A DNA stretch of 25,211 bases from JBOGFC01 sp050742155 (GTDB lineage: Bacteria > Actinomycetota > Acidimicrobiia > Spongiisociales > JALYHC01), in contig JBOGFC010000198.1 in the NCBI GenBank assembly GCA_050742155.1, positions 1 to 25,211 of the forward strand, in the 5' to 3' direction. A program made the position numbers and the translations under genes. Positions 23,211 through 25,211 of this stretch are shown piece after piece; position 1 is the first letter of the stretch; the number at the start of each line of letters is the position of its first letter. The notes under the pieces were generated by a model. The model was not told the origin of the DNA, searched no databases, and saw only the letters and a list, made by a program, of their open reading frames with translations.

Positions 23211-23327
23211 CGGGCCTTTCCCCCTCCCCCCTTTGGAGGAGGGCGGGCCTGTCCCCCCTCCCTCCCCCTTTGGAGGAGGGCGGGCCTTTCCCCCCTCCCC
23301 CTTTGGGGGAGGGTTGGGGAGGGGGGT
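23211..23327. repeat. C-rich/G-rich tandem repeat array (about three units of 33-37 bp)
   Basis: Three units begin CGGGCCT and contain a C-tract, TTTGG and a GGAGGAGGG or GGGGGAGGG end: 23211-23243, 23244-23280 and 23281-23313. Each unit can fold on itself (CCTCC with GGAGG). The array starts 10 bp after the amidohydrolase stop and lies between convergent genes, so it could act as a two-way terminator. The end (23305-23326) is a run of four G-tracts. Confidence 0.75.
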
Positions 23328-23349
23328 GACACCGCGCACTCCCGTGGAT

Positions 23350-24375
23350 CTACCGCACCGCTCCTGCGCCGCCGTCGGTCTCGAGCGCAGCCCGATCCCA
23401 CTCCGCCAGCACCGCAGCGGCCTCGTAGGTGCTCTCCATGAACGCCAACAGGGTGGCGTCGGGATCGTCGGAGCTGCGCAACGCGGCGTAGGGCAGCAGG
23501 AACTCACCGAGCTGCTCGTTGTAGAAGGCAGCCTCTGGGTGGATCTCCCACTCCCGAAACCCGTCGGGCTCGGGAAAGGCATACGAGTAGAACGATCCCT
23601 CGTCGCTGCCGCCCGGCCAGAAGCCGCAGCTGGAGACCTCATGGCTGTAGGCCATCTCCTGGACCCAGTCGGCAATGTTGGGAACACCGCCGGGATGCTT
23701 CGGAGCCAGACGGCCCGAGAACCGCGTCACCGCAAGATCGAACGCGCCCCAGAAGAAGTGCACCGGGCTGACCTTGCCGACGAACCCTGACCGGAAGACG
23801 TTGAACACCCGATTCACCTGCACGAGGGTCAGCCAGAACCGGTGCATGGTGTCTGGGTCGTATGAGTGGTGCTCGGTGTCGTCGGCGAAAGGGATGGCGC
23901 GGGCCAGCTCGACCGGCCTAGCCAGCATCTCCACGCGCACCCCGAGGCCTTCGAGCGCCTCCATCGTCGCCGCGTAGAAGTCGGCGACCGAGCGTGGCTC
24001 GAGAGCGACGCGGCGCACTGCACCATCCGTGGCGGTTAGGACCAAGTGGTGGTCGATGAAATCGAACTCGATCTCCAGGCCTCCCTGCGGCGTCGGCATG
24101 AGCGAAGTCGTGAGGCCGCGGGACGACACGTACAGCGGGACCTGCCACCAATGGTTGACCATGGGAGCGAGGGCCAGCCGGACCTTGCCCACCACCTGGG
24201 TCCACAGATGCACGGTGTCGCGGGTGTCGGCCCACTCGGACACCGCGAGCCGCGGCCACCGTGAGGTCACCGGTGAGAGCCCTCGGGCTGTTGATCCCCC
24301 TCGGTCTGCTCCCTGATCCGCCGTCCGGTCTCGAGGTCTTCTATCTTCAAGGCCCCTCTTGACGAGGGCGCCCAT
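23350..24375 (-). CDS. DUF5996-family protein
   Basis: 341 residues. The region WPRLAVSEWADTRDTVHLWTQ, VRLALAPMVNHWWQVPLYVS, LEIEFDFIDHHLVL, YDPDTMHRFWLTLVQVNRVF and SPVHFFWGAFDLAVTRFSGR matches the DUF5996 family, which has no established function. Many conserved Trp, His and Asp residues suggest an enzyme or ligand-binding pocket. ATG 24375 has AGGAGG 9 bp upstream and gives about 35 extra charged residues before the domain. GTG 24270 would start right at the domain (VTSRWPRL) but has a poor ribosome site. No signal peptide or membrane helix is evident. It is convergent with the ECF-linked operon across the repeat array and divergent from the vapBC pair. Confidence 0.82.
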   Translation of the reverse strand: MGALVKRGLEDRRPRDRTADQGADRGGSTARGLSPVTSRWPRLAVSEWADTRDTVHLWTQVVGKVRLALAPMVNHWWQVPLYVSSRGLTTSLMPTPQGGLEIEFDFIDHHLVLTATDGAVRRVALEPRSVADFYAATMEALEGLGVRVEMLARPVELARAIPFADDTEHHSYDPDTMHRFWLTLVQVNRVFNVFRSGFVGKVSPVHFFWGAFDLAVTRFSGRLAPKHPGGVPNIADWVQEMAYSHEVSSCGFWPGGSDEGSFYSYAFPEPDGFREWEIHPEAAFYNEQLGEFLLPYAALRSSDDPDATLLAFMESTYEAAAVLAEWDRAALETDGGAGAVR

Positions 24376-24434
24376 GATCGCATGCCTCCTGGCGTCGCGG
24401 GAAGCGACCGGCGGGCCCTTCAAGCTGGGGCTGC

Positions 24435-24686
24435 ATGACCGAGTCAGGCCCTGGCGGTGATGTGTATACTGATATTATCAGACGTATACAAATACACCTG
24501 GACGAGAAGATGGACGATGACCTGGCCACCGAGGCTCGCCACCGGGGCATCTCCAAGGCGGCATTGATCCGGATCTTGTTACGCCAGGGGTTCGGCCAGC
24601 GGGAGGTGGATCCCGTTGAGTCGATCATCGGAGGCGGAGACGGCCGGCCGGCCCCAGACATCGATGAGGTCGTTTACGGCCGATGA
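24435..24686 (+). CDS. Ribbon-helix-helix antitoxin (VapB-like)
   Basis: 83 residues as drawn. RRIQIHLDEKMDDDLATEARHRGISKAALIRILL is a ribbon-helix-helix DNA-binding unit: one beta strand and two helices. A C-terminal tail (VESIIGGGDGRPAPDIDEVVYGR) would bind the toxin. It overlaps the PIN toxin gene by ATGA. Antitoxins of this kind neutralise the toxin and repress their own operon. The start is uncertain: ATG 24435 has a poor ribosome site, GTG 24462 is an alternative, and an AT-rich palindrome lies inside the first codons. Confidence 0.75.
   Translation: MTESGPGGDVYTDIIRRIQIHLDEKMDDDLATEARHRGISKAALIRILLRQGFGQREVDPVESIIGGGDGRPAPDIDEVVYGR
24463..24490. promoter_or_regulatory. AT-rich nested palindrome, probable vapBC operator/promoter
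   Basis: Outer arms TGTATAC (24463-24469) and GTATACA (24484-24490) enclose TGATA-T-TATCA (24470-24480). It is strikingly AT-rich for this region and includes a -10-like TATACT (24465-24470). Its placement at the antitoxin start suggests autorepression by the RHH protein. Confidence 0.5.
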
Positions 24687-25084
24687 CCGTGTTTGCCGAC
24701 ACGAGCTTCTGGTTCGGGTTGTACACACCCGCCGACGCCCGACACGAGGCGGCCTCCACCCTGTGGCATACCCGCCCAGATCGGATCTTCACCAGCAATC
24801 TGGTGCTGGGTGAGACCTGGACGCTGCTGCGGCTCCGTGGTACCTCCCACGGCAAGGCGCTCGAGCTGCTCGACGCCGTGCAGGCGTCGAGCAGGGTGGC
24901 GGTCGATCGGGTAGACGCCGGAGACGAGGAGCGAGCGTGGTCGTGGCTGCGCCGCCACGACGAGCGGGTCTACTCCTTCGTCGACGCAACCAGCTTCGAG
25001 CTGATGCGAGGTAGACGACTGCGGGAGGCATTCGCATTCGACGGTGACTTCGCCGCCGCCGGCTTCATCGAAGTCCGGCCGTAG
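24683..25084 (+). CDS. PIN-domain toxin (VapC-like)
   Basis: 133 residues, complete. PIN active-site acids are visible: D6 in VFADTSFWF, E44 in LVLGETWTLLR, D101 in YSFVDATSFELM and D120/D122 in AFDGDFAAAGF. The family cleaves RNA (often tRNA or rRNA) with Mg or Mn and halts growth when free of its antitoxin. It is joined to the RHH antitoxin gene by a 4-bp overlap, the usual vapBC order. It ends 6 bp before a tandem repeat array. It is a different gene from the PIN fragment at the window start. Confidence 0.88.
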   Translation: MTVFADTSFWFGLYTPADARHEAASTLWHTRPDRIFTSNLVLGETWTLLRLRGTSHGKALELLDAVQASSRVAVDRVDAGDEERAWSWLRRHDERVYSFVDATSFELMRGRRLREAFAFDGDFAAAGFIEVRP

Positions 25085-25090
25085 CGGCTG

Positions 25091-25211
25091 GGCTTCCCCC
25101 CTCCCCCTTGGGGAAGGGTTGGCTTTTCCCCCCTCCCCCTTGGGGAAGGCTTGGCTTTCCCCCCTCCCCCTTGGGGAAGGCTTGGCTTTCCCCCCTCCCC
25201 CTCTGGGGGAG
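25091..25211. repeat. C-rich/G-rich tandem repeat array of about 31 bp, cut by window end
   Basis: Nearly four units: 25091-25120, 25121-25152, 25153-25183 and 25184 onward. Each starts GGCTT, runs through a long C-tract (TTTCCCCCCTCCCCCTT in several copies) and closes with GGGGAAGG, so each can form a hairpin. The core is shared with the array at 23211-23327. It starts 6 bp after the vapC stop. Confidence 0.8.

Noticed and set aside
25091..25211. CRISPR array
   Set aside because: The units are contiguous near-identical tandem copies about 31 bp long with no unique spacers, and no cas genes are present.

Overview
The window looks like a high-GC chromosome segment from an uncultivated actinobacterium. 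An Acidimicrobiia-like lineage is a guess. It rests on strongly G/C-biased third codon positions, a Thr-rich linker behind a Tat/lipoprotein signal, GTG and TTG starts, and tightly overlapping ATGA/GTGA gene junctions. No rRNA, tRNA, insertion sequence or CRISPR array is visible. Pieces of two VapC/PIN toxin loci sit at the two ends: a 3' fragment at 2-304 and a complete vapBC-type pair at 24435-25084.

Region 1 (301-11963, +) is one long catabolic operon. It has a clear promoter (301-329), a perfect palindromic operator just downstream (337-358), and nine genes. These are a lipoprotein peptide-type binding protein, a permease, a fused permease-ATPase, a second ATPase, a Gfo/Idh/MocA oxidoreductase, an IclR-family regulator, an aldehyde dehydrogenase, a class III aminotransferase and an M81 (MlrC-like) metallohydrolase. 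The likely logic is uptake of a peptide-like or amino compound, hydrolysis, transamination to an aldehyde and oxidation to an acid. The substrate is unknown.

Region 2 (11968-14863) holds short housekeeping-type units: a nucleotidyltransferase (-), an endonuclease/exonuclease/phosphatase-fold protein (+), a VOC protein (+), and a two-gene minus-strand unit of RidA plus a peroxiredoxin-like protein. The peroxiredoxin-like gene has an in-frame TGA exactly where the peroxidatic cysteine belongs, followed at the expected distance by a SECIS-like hairpin. It is best read as one 160-residue selenoprotein, not as a broken gene.

Region 3 (14896-23200, +) starts with inverted repeats and a promoter upstream of a GntR/FCD regulator. 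Then come a YkoE-YkoD-YkoC-like ECF vitamin-type importer, an aldehyde dehydrogenase, a crotonase-like protein, a cyclase-family hydrolase with a variant metal motif, and an ACMSD-like amidohydrolase. An ECF importer built into a ring- or acid-degrading cluster, with no visible thiamine genes or TPP riboswitch, is the best candidate here for an undescribed pathway.

Region 4 (23200-25211) contains a C-rich/G-rich tandem repeat array with a quadruplex-type G run, a DUF5996 gene (-), the vapBC pair, and a second array of the same repeat type directly after vapC and running off the window.

Both importers place a strong GC hairpin between the gene of the substrate-binding component and the first translocator gene, which suggests a shared way of setting subunit ratios.
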